From: Solea solea
Lineage: Eukaryota; Chordata; Actinopteri; Pleuronectiformes; Soleidae
Assembly (NCBI RefSeq): GCF_958295425.1
Contig: NC_081151.1
Span: forward strand, 9,982,330 to 10,046,329
Length of the DNA stretch: 64,000 nt
Direction of reading: 5' to 3'
Both the position numbers and the translations under genes were made by a program. The notes under the pieces are model-generated. The model ran no database searches. It saw only the letters and a list, made by a program, of their open reading frames with translations, and had not been told where the DNA came from. This document shows, one piece after another, positions 1-11,500 of the stretch (position 1 is its first letter; each line of letters starts with the position of its first letter).

Positions 1-71
1 TTAATTCAAGAAAAGACGAACTCCGCAAGGTTAAAATGATGTAAATGAAAGGCCCCCATTTTTCTCTGCAG

Positions 72-509
72 GCAAAAGAAGCCGAGTTGCAGCAGATCAA
101 CAAGATCTTGGAGAACTCCGATCTGTCAGCCTCGACGTATCGTCAGTGGAAGGAGCACAACGAGGAACTAGTTCAAGAAATCGAGAAAGTGACTACGCTC
201 AAGGCCTCCAAAGGAGGAGACGACATAGCGGTGCAGGACATGCCTGCTGAGGAGGAGGTTGCCCTGGAAACTGTCGCTAAGGTAACAGCCAGCGCGGAGA
301 CAGAAGAAACATACAGACTGAGCCTGAGCGAAGGGGAGCAGTTAGTGGACGCAGAGGCGTCCGACGTTCTCCTGGAGATCCCAGAGAGCTCGCCGGCGTC
401 CAGTCCAGCGTTCGAACTCTCTGTGGGATCTCTGCAGGAATCAATAAACAAGCAGCTGAGTGAGATGGTGGAGGGCGGAGAGCCCGCAGAGAACTACTTC
501 TACATCTGA
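72..509 (+). CDS. C-terminal coding exon of an unrecognised coiled-coil protein gene (partial)
   Basis: This is the last coding exon of a gene that begins before the window. A good splice acceptor (pyrimidine stretch ending in CTGCAG at 66-71) is followed by 145 open codons in phase 0 and a TGA at 507-509. The first 40 or so residues are charged and heptad-like (AKEAELQQINKILENSDL...), so a coiled coil is likely. After that the protein becomes acidic and rich in Glu, Ser and Ala, and it ends in ENYFYI. An ATG at 45 lies inside the intron and is not the start. I could not assign a family; no enzyme motif, zinc finger or membrane segment is visible. The strong acceptor, long open frame and nearby poly(A) signal make it very likely to be a real exon, but function is unknown. 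Confidence 0.7.
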   Translation, partial: AKEAELQQINKILENSDLSASTYRQWKEHNEELVQEIEKVTTLKASKGGDDIAVQDMPAEEEVALETVAKVTASAETEETYRLSLSEGEQLVDAEASDVLLEIPESSPASSPAFELSVGSLQESINKQLSEMVEGGEPAENYFYI

Positions 510-829
510 CGCCACCTGACTCCACGCTGCCACAATCACAGCAGAACAGACTCGTATCACCCGCTGACAGGATCACTTCAAAATCAACACGAAATCAAGT
601 ATCTCAGTGAAATTAGTGCGTGCACAAATTTAAGCCCCGTTTACAACAGAGAACAATTTGCCAAGTGTCAATCTGAGTGAGTTCAATGTATATTTATATA
701 TATATGTTGTTCTATTCATTAAAAAGAAAAAAAAATCAAGTATAACTTTGAGAATTCAATGAGAATTTGTAATATAAATCATGCCTTCCTTTTGTAATGT
801 GACATGTAAATACATGTGTTTATTGCCTT

Positions 830-835
830 AATAAA
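830..835 (+). terminator. Poly(A) signal of the upstream gene
   Basis: AATAAA lies 321 bases after the TGA of the preceding exon, in AT-rich sequence that would be a 3' UTR of about 340 bases (510 to about 855). No competing canonical hexamer occurs earlier in the UTR. Confidence 0.6.
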
Positions 836-938
836 AGGTACAGATCTGAAGTATTTTGCACAGAATATTCAAAGTTTTGTCCCGTGACAAAACGTGACCC
901 TTCTCCTTATCAATGTAAATTTCATCAGTTTATTAATC

Positions 939-982
939 ATAATAATAATAACAACAATAATAATAATAATAATAATAATAAT
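939..982. repeat. (AAT)n microsatellite
   Basis: An almost uninterrupted AAT trinucleotide tract with one AAC interruption, just past the 3' end of the first gene. Confidence 0.9.
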
Positions 983-1922
983 TAAAAAAAACATAGGAAC
1001 GAGATGATTATCGAGATGTGTCAGAAGTTCATTCCCTCTTCTTTGTCTGAATACAAATACAAACTAATCCTTTTCAATCTATGACGTTTTTAACTACAAG
1101 GTTATGAGGCGTAAATACACATATAACAATTCATTTCAGTGCAACATTACACCTGAACTCTTGTCACATCAGGTTTTGATCGTTTCAGATAACGTGACAT
1201 TTAACACACAGTGGCCTTGTGTGTGTTTGTGTGTGCTTTCATGATCTCCCCGCTTTCGCTTTTGTGTGGAAACAATACAAGTATAAAAATAGCCTCAGTA
1301 TCAAAGAAAATTCCTTCCTATATTATTAGGCAGACTATGCAAATAATATGCATAGTGCCCCCAAGCCACCAGGGGGCCCCAAAGCTGCATGGCTCATCAG
1401 CCTCATCTGAGGAGCATAAGAATGACCTGTCTTTATCTGTGGCTGTCTCATGTGGTTTTTAAATCCCCTTTTAAATGTAGGGTAGAAATAAAATAAGCTT
1501 CAGTGAAAAGCTGTGGCTGGTGGTTTAGGGACATAATTAAATCAAAATCGTTGTGATGTCACAGGTACAAAAGCCAGATTTGATAGTGAAGATTCCTTGT
1601 CACCATTACCATTTCTAAAGGTGTGAACAAACGTAAAAACATTCCGCTTTTCTTTCACATCTGTAACAAAAGAGGTGAACGCATGCGTCTGGGTTGTGAA
1701 CCCTGAACTCTGAACTCTGGACAAAAGCGCAACTCTTAACCAGCGGAGCTAACGGGGACAACGTAAATAATATTTTATAAAACAGAAGCTGCGGGTCACG
1801 GGATTTTGCTCATACCTGATCTAAAGGATTAGGGAATCTCTCCTTTGTAGTTTGGCAAACAGCATCTTGCATAGGGCCCCCACAAAGCTAGAAACGGCCC
1901 TGCTCAGTTCTCACAGAGATGT

Positions 1923-2376
1923 GCGCGCAGTTTGGGGTCAGAAAACACACTCGTACCATTAACTTGTACAACAGTCCAACACATAAGACGCCCACTTGTA
2001 GCGTAGTCGGCTACGTATATACGTACACATACTGTACGTATATGAGACCTATGCTGCCTAAAGTTATGTTGTGGACATAGCTAGCTTGTTTGCTAGCTAG
2101 CGAGCTAGCGCGTTTGACAAGTACACATGGTGTGCTAAAAACGTTCCTTGTAAGAGTTAGCGAGATAGCTGGCCACTTGCTAATATCTTCTACCCAATCT
2201 TTTATGGTAGCTGGGTCAGGTAGACTATTGCCGTCGGCTAGTAGCCTACTATAGGTTTTGTTTGCGGTCCTTAATCGGCAACGAAAGAACATATTCAGAA
2301 TGATTCGGTGGAGGACCGTGGACATACATGCTCTTCGCTTATCTGTTGCGACGTTTTCTGACCCCAAACTGCGCGC
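1923..2376. mobile_element. Inverted-repeat-bounded element, probable transposon remnant
   Basis: A perfect 24-base inverted repeat (GCGCGCAGTTTGGGGTCAGA... at 1923-1946 and its complement at 2353-2376) encloses about 400 bases. The interior holds an open frame on the minus strand (2011-2367, 118 codons) containing the phrase DPATIKDWVEDISKWP. This is reminiscent of fish transposon-derived proteins, though I cannot name the family. The interior is also rich in short palindromes built on TACGTA and GCTAGC. No target-site duplication is obvious outside the arms, so the true ends may lie elsewhere. Confidence 0.5.
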
Positions 2377-3584
2377 GCATTCTCGCTAGGCTTGGGGTGT
2401 TTGTCTACTACGAAAGGGTCTAGTGCAACATGTCGGTTCAAGAGAAGTCACGGCAGCTGTTGCGATCAGGCCTCTTATACTGGACCAATCAGCTCTGAGG
2501 ATCCACCATCACTCACACACACTCACACACTTGTCATTCAATCAAACATGAACACCTGCAACCCAGTGGTATATTTTTTTTTTAAGGTATTTTATTGAAT
2601 GCAGAACACACCACCACACGTGAACACACTAAAACAGTATAAGAACAGACAGAGTCACCCACAAATAAAACGACTCGTGTAATAAAGTGTGACGTACTTA
2701 TCATACAAACATTTACCGTGACTGAAGAGATGCGCTGATCTGAATACAAAATATTAGAAAGCAGACTGCACATCATTTTTGGCGAACACTATCTAGGAAT
2801 GCCGAAATATAGAGAACCATGAACCTCACAAGTATACATTCACAACATTTTTTATTTTTACAACATCATCTGCTTATTGAAATGTAAAACTAGCTCCTTA
2901 ATCCATTTGAAGCCCTAACATGATGTAAACAACTGCTACCCTTGCGCTTCGTCACTCGCCGCATGAACACAAAGTCACGCTTCACAGTTTTGCTCGGAAA
3001 ATACAAACAACGCCGCCGTGTCTCTCGCTAACAGTGCAAAGGCATGGCTACAAATGAGAAAAAAAAAAGGCAGCACAGAGAGATCACGTTTCATTCACCA
3101 CACGTTGGACTTGAAGGCAGCTTGAACTTGAACTCCTGTCAAACCACGGCGATCTGAGTGAATCTATTAAAAAGTCTTTGTGCTCCGTGATTCATCACTT
3201 TGGATTTTTCACGCTCCCAAATGATGCTTCTGTCCGTGTCAAGAGACAATTCCTTCCGTCGTGTTCATACTTGACATAAATTCCATCGATCAGGTGACGT
3301 TCTGGGGCTCACCGTCATTTTTAGTTGACTAATTTCATTAAGTGGCAGATTGATTAGCTGAGTCATGGGGGAGCGACTTCAGGAGCATGTCTACATTTGT
3401 GCATCTTGTTGTATACAAGGTTTTTCATGTATCGTAGACTTTATAAAACAACGGACGTCGTCTTCTGGTTGCGGAACTAATTGCGGTTGAAATTCACAGA
3501 CTTCACCTTCACGCAGGCACCTGTTGGACATAACTAGCTGCCAACTGGCATGCTCTTATTTGTGTGACGTTCTTCATCATCCAA

Positions 3585-3790
3585 TTTTCTCTGGTTTCCT
3601 CCCACAGTCCAAAAACATGCAGATTTGGGGGTTAGGCAAATTGCACACTCTTAATTGACCATAGGTGTGAGTGTGGGAGTGGATGGTTGTTTGGCCCTGT
3701 GACGGACCGGCGATCCGTCCAGGGTGTTCTTAGCCTTTCGCCCCCCACCCTGCGACCCCCCTCTGGAGGGTAAAGCGTGAGAAGATGCAC
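3585..3790. repeat. Teleost dispersed repeat, probably non-LTR retrotransposon-derived
   Basis: The segment carries phrases found in very many fish genomes, such as TTTCCTCCCACAGTCCAAAA, ACATGCAGATT and GACGGACCGGCGATCCGTCC. It ends in a stretch that normally leads into GGATAAGCGGTATAG. A short piece of that same tail occurs separately at about 7274-7303 (GATAAAGCGGTATAGGAAAA). I recognise the family by its text but cannot name it firmly. Confidence 0.6.
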
Positions 3791-3946
3791 AGATGGGCTC
3801 ATCATTTTTACAAAATCATTTGAAAAGTGGGCACATTTTCTCATAGACATAGCGTTTCATAGAGTCGCCCCCTGGTGGTGACCTCCTACACCCTGGGCTT
3901 CACTTTTCCAACCAGAAGACCACGTCTACATTGTTACGTAAAGTCT

Positions 3947-4699
3947 CTAGTAAGTGACATCGTATATATCCGTGTCCCGCTTGTTGGTTATCCGTCGACA
4001 TGAAGGACACGCGAGACAGACGGGTAGGTCCGGGCAGGACGGGCAGGTCAGGCATTTTGGTTTTTTGAAGCTAAACAGCAGGGCGCCACCGCCCAGCACC
4101 TGTAAACATGAACCCAGCCACCCGAAGTACAGCGAGCCGGCTGGATGCAGGCTGAGGTGCGGGAACCTGTGGCCATGGATGCCGCCGTGGCTTGGACCCG
4201 CCATCCCCAGTCTTTCAAGGTTGTGCGTGTACACCCCGAGGGCAGTCAAGCTCAGCAGTCCGGACAGCACCACCAGGAGGCCACCTGTTGCTGCGACACC
4301 TCTCAGGGGAAGATCCGTCCAGCATCGGACCCCAATACAGGCCAGCACAATACCGGTGCCGCACAGGAACAAGGAGGTCAGGATCAAACCTTGGGCTTGA
4401 CGAACCCGCGGGTCTCTCTGGTACGGACCTGACACAGACCAGCACTGTTTGAGCTCAGAGTGCTCCACTTGCAGGCAGCTCTCCCAAAGTCCATCGGAGC
4501 GCACTAACAGCAGAGCCTCCACTGACTTCACCCCCATCCTTTGACTTTTGACGCCTGGCCGCAGAAGTGACCCCAACCCTGTCGTGCCCAGTCGCGTCTG
4601 TCCCTCCCTCCACTGAGGAGTGATGGCGGCAGTGAAGACAAGGACCAGTCCCAAAGGGGAGAACACAATCCCCATCACCATGGAGGCTGGAGTGTGCAT
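3947..4699 (-). CDS. Claudin-23-like tight junction protein
   Basis: A single-exon gene of 250 residues, a four-pass membrane protein expected at epithelial tight junctions. The start reads MHTPASMVMGIVFSPLGLVL, close to the claudin-23 N-terminus. Membrane segments fall at about residues 7-27, 104-126, 134-157 and 188-211. The claudin signature in the first extracellular loop is present: Trp30, then GLW at 70-72, Cys75 and Cys86. The Trp30-to-GLW spacing is about 20 residues longer than in typical claudins. The cytoplasmic tail is cysteine-rich, with two CLxCPSC blocks (216-222 and 228-234), and ends DIYDVTY instead of the usual YV. The ATG at 4697-4699 was chosen; a GTG directly before it is not a likely start. 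Being intronless also fits claudin-23. Confident for claudin, fairly confident for the claudin-23 type. Confidence 0.85.
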   Translation of the reverse strand: MHTPASMVMGIVFSPLGLVLVFTAAITPQWREGQTRLGTTGLGSLLRPGVKSQRMGVKSVEALLLVRSDGLWESCLQVEHSELKQCWSVSGPYQRDPRVRQAQGLILTSLFLCGTGIVLACIGVRCWTDLPLRGVAATGGLLVVLSGLLSLTALGVYTHNLERLGMAGPSHGGIHGHRFPHLSLHPAGSLYFGWLGSCLQVLGGGALLFSFKKPKCLTCPSCPDLPVCLACPSCRRITNKRDTDIYDVTY

Positions 4700-7566
4700 C
4701 ACAGCCCTGGTTGTTTTTTTGTTTTTTTAACTCTCAACAAAACAGTACCTGTGCTCAATGTGCATTCCTTGTCAGTCGTCGCTCTCAGAATAGTGTCGAT
4801 TTATGCCAAAGGAAAAATAGACAATGCAACTGTGACGATGAGAAAAAATATCTTCCTTTGTTTCTCACATTGAAGAAAGGTCCAGTCACGATTGTCTGAG
4901 GGAGACGCTGCTGATTCAACTGTCTGCAAGCAAGCAGAGGAGCCTCAAATGTCCTGAAAACATGCACATATCAAATATTAGCAACAGCAAAATAAATAAA
5001 TAAATTACAAAGATAAGAAGAATTCAAGGCTTAGAAAAGTTCATCATTACCTGTTCGCTGAATCTCTCCTGCCTCCTGTAGCTGAAGACGATTCAGTCTG
5101 GGTGTCTAATAGTGAAATAGAAAACAAACAGAAAAAAAAAGACTCAAAAATGGGTGGAGAGGAGAAGCACGTCACACTGAAGTGATGGAGACATGGAGAC
5201 AAACGGAGGTGTCGAGTGGAGCAGAGACACTGCATCCAAACAGCTGGAGAAGGAGCCTCTGCCTCGACTCTGCTCCAGTGCAGGACAGAAAAAGCCTGAA
5301 ATCTCGATGCTGCTCTCTGTTGCTAGGATACGATAACGTCTTGACACAATAAGGTGTGTGTGTGTGTGTGTGTATCCCCTTCTCATACTCCCCTTGTGCC
5401 CAAAAGCAGGATGGCATACTGATGTCTGCTTCTGCCTCAGGAGCGATGGCCACATACGACCTTGGAGGAATTCAAAATGAGTTATAAAATGACGTTTGTG
5501 GCTTCTGTATTGCCAGAGAGAGTCAGTGTCGCGTGTGGAGGGGGAACAAGTGGAAGACCCACTACCTGTGTGCGACATATCGAGGTTGGAAATGTAGGAT
5601 CCAGCTCATATGAGTGAAAATGTCACTGCAGACACACAATATATATATATATATATATACTTATATTATGTATATATGATAAATTAGAGAAGACATACAT
5701 GTCCAGATGTTCTCATCATAGACGTCCCTGATGGAGTAAATGACATGGTTTTATTGACATGATGGGATGACACAAGGACATGGGAGCCACGGCTGAAATG
5801 CAAGTAACGCGGCAGGTGAACAACTGCCACCACAACTCGCTCTGCGCTTTCCTCACTTCACTTGGATCGATATCAAGCGCCACACCTGTCAGGTCCATTG
5901 TCATGGGGGCGGTGATATATTGTAAATGCAAAGACTTCTCAGGGTTTGCGTGTGTCAGTGCAGAAATGGCAGGAATGAGCAGCATCTGCAGGGGGTGCAG
6001 CACTGGAGAGGCTGGCTGTGAATTGGCTGAATGATGAACATATTGAAGAGTATGAATAGGCTCCACACTTTCTCTCTCTCTCACACACACACTCATTTAT
6101 ATGCCCACTCAAACTACTTACCATTAATGAGGGCTTGTGTGTTTCTCACTGCAGATCTGTGGCCGCGTCTCTGCTCCTGTCTGAATGGTTAACGTGTTGT
6201 TTTTTCTCTCTCTCTCTCTCTCTTCACTCTGGGAGCAAATGGTGCAAACACGTCTCCATTTTTCTGGCTCTTTCCTCCTCTTCCTCCTCCTCCTCTTCTA
6301 GCTGCACTTCAGCGGTCTCCTCATCTATCTCTGCCATCTCATTTTCTCTGTCTCGACGTCTCTGTCTTGTGTTTGTGCCTGCGTCTCTGCCCTTTTCTCT
6401 CCTTGCTGCCTGCTTCTCTGTCTCACTGTGTGCGTGCCTGTGCGTCTCTCGTTGACTTGCAGAGGGAGGTCTGTGTTATATCCAGGACTGAGTGCCTCAT
6501 GTCAGCAGAACCAAATAGGGAGAAGAAGCGACAAGCTTTTCTGTATATGCCAACACTTTGCTGTGCATGTGCTGCCTATTTTGGGGCATGCAGAACCAAA
6601 ACATGAGTGTGTCGACATATGATTCTGCATATGAGAGAGAAAGAGAGAGAGAGACAATTCTCTTTAATGCTGTAAAGAGAGCAGATCCAATAGGCACTTC
6701 ACCACAAAAGGCTAATTGTAATTGCACGCGCACACACATGCACATTATGGACATTGTTTTGACTAACATTCATATCCTGAATACTTATTATTCTAACCTT
6801 AACCATAACTACTACTGCCCTAATCCTAACTCTGACCCTAATCTCAACTAAACCCAACTTTGAAACATTTCATCACCTTAAAATGTACTCATTTACATTA
6901 TGGGGACTGGATTTCTCTCCCCATAATGTGACTGTGTGAACAGATTTAGGTCCCCACAACATATGGAATACCAGGTACACACACACACACATGCATTTAT
7001 TTTTGGTGAGGACACTCATAGATTTCCTGCCCCTAACCCTTACCATTACAACTAAATGTCTAACCCTAACCCTGACCCTAAAACCAGGTCTTAATCCTCA
7101 AAAAACTTATAAAGCCTAATAAAGTCACACACTCATACACAGGAGGGATCTCATCGTTATCATTTAAATTTCATCCTGGCAGAGCAGTGAATGGTAGATT
7201 TTCAAATACATAGCATTGTGTGTAAAAGACATGTCAACATGCACATGGTCAGTTTGTGACGTATGTACACGCTAAAGGATAAAGCGGTATAGGAAAATGG
7301 ATGGACAGACAGACACACAGTAGGGATGCTCTCATTGCCGTAGCGACAGAGCAATTTCCAATATGCACTTCACTTCAGAAGGCTCATTTTAATTGCGTGC
7401 GCACACGGGCGCACTCTGGAGGCCTCGCTCATCATTATCATCCGTTTGTTTCATTTATGAATCATCCAGGCCGCCGCGGAGTGCATGGTCAACTTTTCAA
7501 TCAGACTGTCACACATAATAAATGGAAAAACTCGAGAGTCCACAGAGGCTACTGTGCTTTTTTTTT
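4700..7566. other. Intergenic region between the claudin and grhl3
   Basis: Contains microsatellites: (TG)n at about 5353-5373, (AT)n at 5641-5660, (CT)n at about 6206-6224, and a GA-rich tract near 6630-6655. A dispersed repeat with telomere-like blocks lies at 6780-7130. Many short open frames occur, but none has a recognisable domain or convincing splice sites. The part just above 4700 should hold the claudin promoter; no TATA box stands out. Confidence 0.45.
6780..7130. repeat. Dispersed fish repeat with degenerate TAACCC blocks
   Basis: Short runs of CTAACCCTAACCCTGACCC-type sequence are interleaved with ACAACTAAATGTCTAACCC, TGGTGAGGACACTC and a CA microsatellite at about 6976-6991. The same combination recurs at 22562-22925 and 43349-43625, and in the opposite orientation at 25828-25965. 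It is a dispersed element, not a telomere. Confidence 0.65.
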
Positions 7567-7572
7567 TTTATT
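7567..7572 (-). terminator. grhl3: Candidate poly(A) signal for grhl3
   Basis: TTTATT on the plus strand gives AATAAA on the minus strand. It is the first canonical hexamer downstream of the grhl3 stop and would make a 3' UTR of about 1.0 kb. It is immediately followed by an A-run, so it could instead be a genomic homopolymer artefact. Confidence 0.3.
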
Positions 7573-8430
7573 TTCATTAAAAAAAAGGGGTGGGGAGGGG
7601 GCAAGATTTGACTTAATACAACCAGAATTGCCATGGGATAACAATGAAATATTACAGGGATACATGTTCGCTTTGAAATGATGCGTAACGTACAAGGAGA
7701 AAAAAAAATTAAAAAAAATCCTACTACTTTAACACACAAACACACACATACTATGAAAGTCCTCTGGCGGGCCTCGGGGGGGGTTTTAGGGGTCTAAACC
7801 GCTCAGGAAATGCCCACAGCGTTGGGCTAAATGTCGGTCAACACTAACTCTTGTGTGGTTTTATGGGTAGAAATGTGTGACTTTTCTGAATGCAAGCCGG
7901 CATCGAGCTATTGTAGTCATGAAACTAACAGGAGCCTAAAGAGGAAGATACTTTTGGCAGTGAAAAAACATTGTGAGCAGGATGTCGGGGGTGAGTAAAT
8001 GCACCGTTGGCTCTTGCAGAAGAAATGACGAGTACACTGAAAGCAGCAGGAAGAGCCACCTGTGAACATGCTGAAAATACACTGCGCCGACAATAACGCG
8101 CAGGGGTCTGTAAAATAAAAAAATAAAAGGAAATTGAAATACATAGCAATGTTTGGAAGAAAAAAAAAAATGGATTTCAAAATGCATATGGCTAGTTCAT
8201 AAAACACTGTCATATTAAAATCTATTTACATTATATATGTACAGGGTGTTCATCATAAATGCTCTTACATTACAATATTAAATTCAAATAATAATAATAA
8301 AAAAAATTAAAAAGAAGTGGGGCAGGTGGTATTTACAAAAAACAAAAAATAAAAAAAAAATCAAGAAACGGTTTGACATTTTTATCTGAAATCCTCTCCT
8401 TGATCCACTTCTGTCTTTGGTTTTTTTTTT

Positions 8431-8536
8431 GGGGGGGGGGGGGGTCAGATCACAGCTTTCATTGTCTCTGATTGGGCAGTGCTTAAAGAGTATGGTTTTA
8501 AACTGGCAGCTGTGTTTCGCCCCCCCCCCCCCCCCC
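8431..8536 (-). repeat. Paired G-run and C-run in the grhl3 3' UTR
   Basis: On the plus strand a run of 14 G (8431-8444) is followed 76 bases later by a run of 16 C (8521-8536), with T10 runs at 8421-8430 and 8537-8546. In the minus-strand transcript this reads A10 G16 - 76 nt - C14 A10, starting about 40 nt after the stop codon. The two homopolymers could pair as a 14-bp G:C stem. Confidence 0.7.
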
Positions 8537-8586
8537 TTTTTTTTTTGTCTGTTCATCCTTCAATCGAGCGAGTGGCCGACTCGCTC

Positions 8587-11500
8587 TCATACTTCAACGA
8601 GGGTGACCTGGAACTGACCGGCGACGACCTCGGACATCTCAATGAGGAAGGCCGACTGGTTGGTGTAGTGTTGGATGATGTTGTCGTCCATGTTGACAAA
8701 GATCCTGAAGAAAAGCACATATATTAGTGGTGCACAGGAAGTTGGACAACCTGTTTGTGTTTCTGTAAAAACTCTACATGCAAATGTGATGTCTCTGGTG
8801 TGACAATTCACCAGGTTTCCTGTCAGCGATCAGTCATTTCTTTTTTTGAAAGGAAGCTTCTCAGAGAATATCTCCGGCATCAGTACAAGCAGTAAATCAG
8901 GTCACTCTCCTCCTCCTCCTCCTCCTCCTCCTCCTCCTCCTTCCCAGCACTAACACTAACCTGTACGGTCTTTAATGTCTGAACTAACTGCACGCATTCT
9001 GCCTGCAGGGATGGGACTGATTAAAGACAAGAGCCAAAGAGAGGAGGGAGGGAACTGCAAGGGGAATGCAACCCAACCTGTTAGCTTAGCTGCTCCCGGT
9101 GCAGCGATAGCTCCAGGCGAGCGGCAGAAGAATCACCTCAAGGTGTTTACACTTGTACGAAAATGAGAGGTGGGATTCTCGAGACGCCTGCTGACAATAA
9201 CGAGACTTATCTCACAAGCGGTCTTTTCTCTGACACCTTTGAGAAAACGAAATCCGAAAGCACTGGATCGCACTGGCACTTTGGGTTTGGGGTTTTAAGC
9301 GTCTGAACTCGTCTGACCTTTGTCAGTGGTTGGCTCACCTGTCAGTCAGTGACAGCTCATTGGCGACGACATACAGCTACTGGCCCCAAACCTGACTCGT
9401 CTGTCGACATCATAAAACCCTCTGATGGCCCAATGAAACGAGTGTTATGAAGACACGTAAGTAACAGTGATCGCCCCGTGACTCATCTGCCGATCTTAAG
9501 ACATGTTTTCTTCCTCCTCCAGTCACCTTTCTTTATTTTTGGAGGAGCCGCAATTAACAAATTCCATCAGGCCCGAGCCAAGCCAAGCAACCTACCCACC
9601 CGGTTTGTCAACGTCAGCTTCCTTAAAGGAGGATGAGATTAAAAACACAACCTAAGCCCTGAATTTATGCACATTGTCCGTGTCGAAATGTGTGCTTTAA
9701 TAAAACTTTGTCTGAAGCCAAAAAAAACAACCCTTTTGTGTGTTTTTCCATTATTATTATTATTATTATTATTAATGAACCATTCTGAACTTTGTGTGCG
9801 AGGTGACTGTTTGTCGCACCAACGTGTGTCACTTTGTGTTACATTTCACGTGCATTTCGTGTCAAAAAAAACAAAACAAAAACACTCACCCTCTCTTGCA
9901 TTTCTTGTAGATTTTCCCAATGGTGTCTTTTTGCACGCAATACTTTTGTGAAATCTGAGGAGGGAACACAAGACGACAGTTAGCATGACCCGCCGCTGAA
10001 AGACAGACGATACACATGAGAGATAGCGACGTACAGTGAACGTCTGAAATGCAGAGAGTATATGAAGTGGTGAAAATGACACTTACGGCTTCTCTTAGGC
10101 CCGACACCGTGGGCGAGCTGAGCATGAGCGCGTCGAACACTTCCTCAGCGCTTGTCCTCACATACAAGAGAACTAACAGGAGAGGGAATAAAAAGTTAGT
10201 AAAACATTTATTGGCTCATTAGTGATTGTTGTCAACTGGGCGTTTGAAATTCTCTAGCTACCTCTCTGTGGATCTTCTCTGCGGGCTTGCTTGCTTGGCG
10301 GGGAGCTGTTCTGGTCTCTGTCAGGGTACAACCTCTTCATTGAACTCCTGGAAGCACAACGTGAATGTTCAATGTTAGAGGATGAGCTCCTACGTAGCAA
10401 CAAACGAATAACTTGCGACAGAAAGAATTGCAGACTCATGCTTACCTCTCGGTCTCGTCCATGGGAGCGGCCTGGAGAGACAGAGAAGAGGAGATCTGAT
10501 TAGACACAACCCCACGGATGATGACATTGCTTAATGTCCCCACTTTCCGAGAATTATCTGCGCATAGCGCCTTCACAAATGGAATGTTATTGTGAGACGG
10601 CGTTTCCCATAACCACAACAGACCCACGTAAGAATGGACACTGATGGAGAGAGATAGGACCGTCCCGTGCTTTATCAGACCGGACAATCAAAGACTTTTT
10701 TTCCGCCTTCGTCAAAGTGCAGGCTGTTGGGCAATGTAGGACTTTTCAGCGTGTCCTTCTCTCTGTTCCACCCATTATAGTCAAATAAGTTCAACGATTG
10801 TTTAATCATTTAATGTCTCCCATGCAGACATCCCTCTACACCTATACTGTGGGAACATTGGCCTGTCTGAACAGCACACTCCCCTCTATTATTGCAAGTG
10901 TGCGTGTGTGTATGAGAGAAGCTGAGGACATGAGGGTGGTGCATACTGAACGTCAGGTGTCAGCGTGCCGCTGCACCAGGTGTGTGTGTGTTTTCGTGTG
11001 AGCCCCTATGGCTTAATCTCAGTGTCTGTAGCTGTAGCGGCTTGCACTGGTGCCTGGTTTCGACTCCAATTAGTAAGACGGGGCTCTTCACATCACTTTC
11101 ACTGACACCGTCCCCTCCACCTCTTTCCCAGCCCACTACATACTTTCCCACAGTTTCTTTCCCTCCCCCCCGCCTCCAACTCTCTCGTGCCTGTCCTGTT
11201 GCCTGCAGGAACACGGAGGGAAGGGGGGGGCGGGGGAAGAGAGACGCCAGGAGTAATGAACTTGAAGTGAGAGGGGCTCCTACCATGCGCTGTAAACTGG
11301 AGAGGTGTGTTTCTGGGATGAAGAGGACGGGCTGGGTTATGTGGTCGTCCAGACTCTGGAAGAAGGTACAGTCACTGCCCATGGAGCTGCTCACTAAAGA
11401 CTTGGCTGAGGGGGAAAAAAAAAAGCAAAAGCAGAGGAGGGCCAATATTAGAATTGGATGGATAAAAGATGGATTTCTTTTATTGAAAACAAGCTTTCAT

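Larger units (their letters stand above)
836..3584. other. Intergenic region between first gene and claudin
   Basis: Apart from the (AAT)n tract and the inverted-repeat element, no coding exon is recognisable here. The right-hand part (about 2590-3584) may be the 3' UTR of the minus-strand claudin. Candidate minus-strand AATAAA hexamers read as TTTATT on the plus strand at 2851-2856 and 2591-2596. A CA-rich stretch lies at about 2513-2531. Confidence 0.4.

Noticed and set aside
3954..4400. Open frame of 148 codons on the plus strand across the claudin gene
   Set aside because: It is antisense to the claudin coding sequence, has no family resemblance, and arises from the GC-rich coding strand.
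4700..4702. GTG directly before the claudin ATG as a start
   Set aside because: The adjacent ATG matches the claudin-23 start, and GTG starts are rare in vertebrates.
5144..5578. Minus-strand open frame of 144 codons
   Set aside because: It crosses a TG microsatellite (giving His-Thr repeats), shows no domain and has no splice or poly(A) context.
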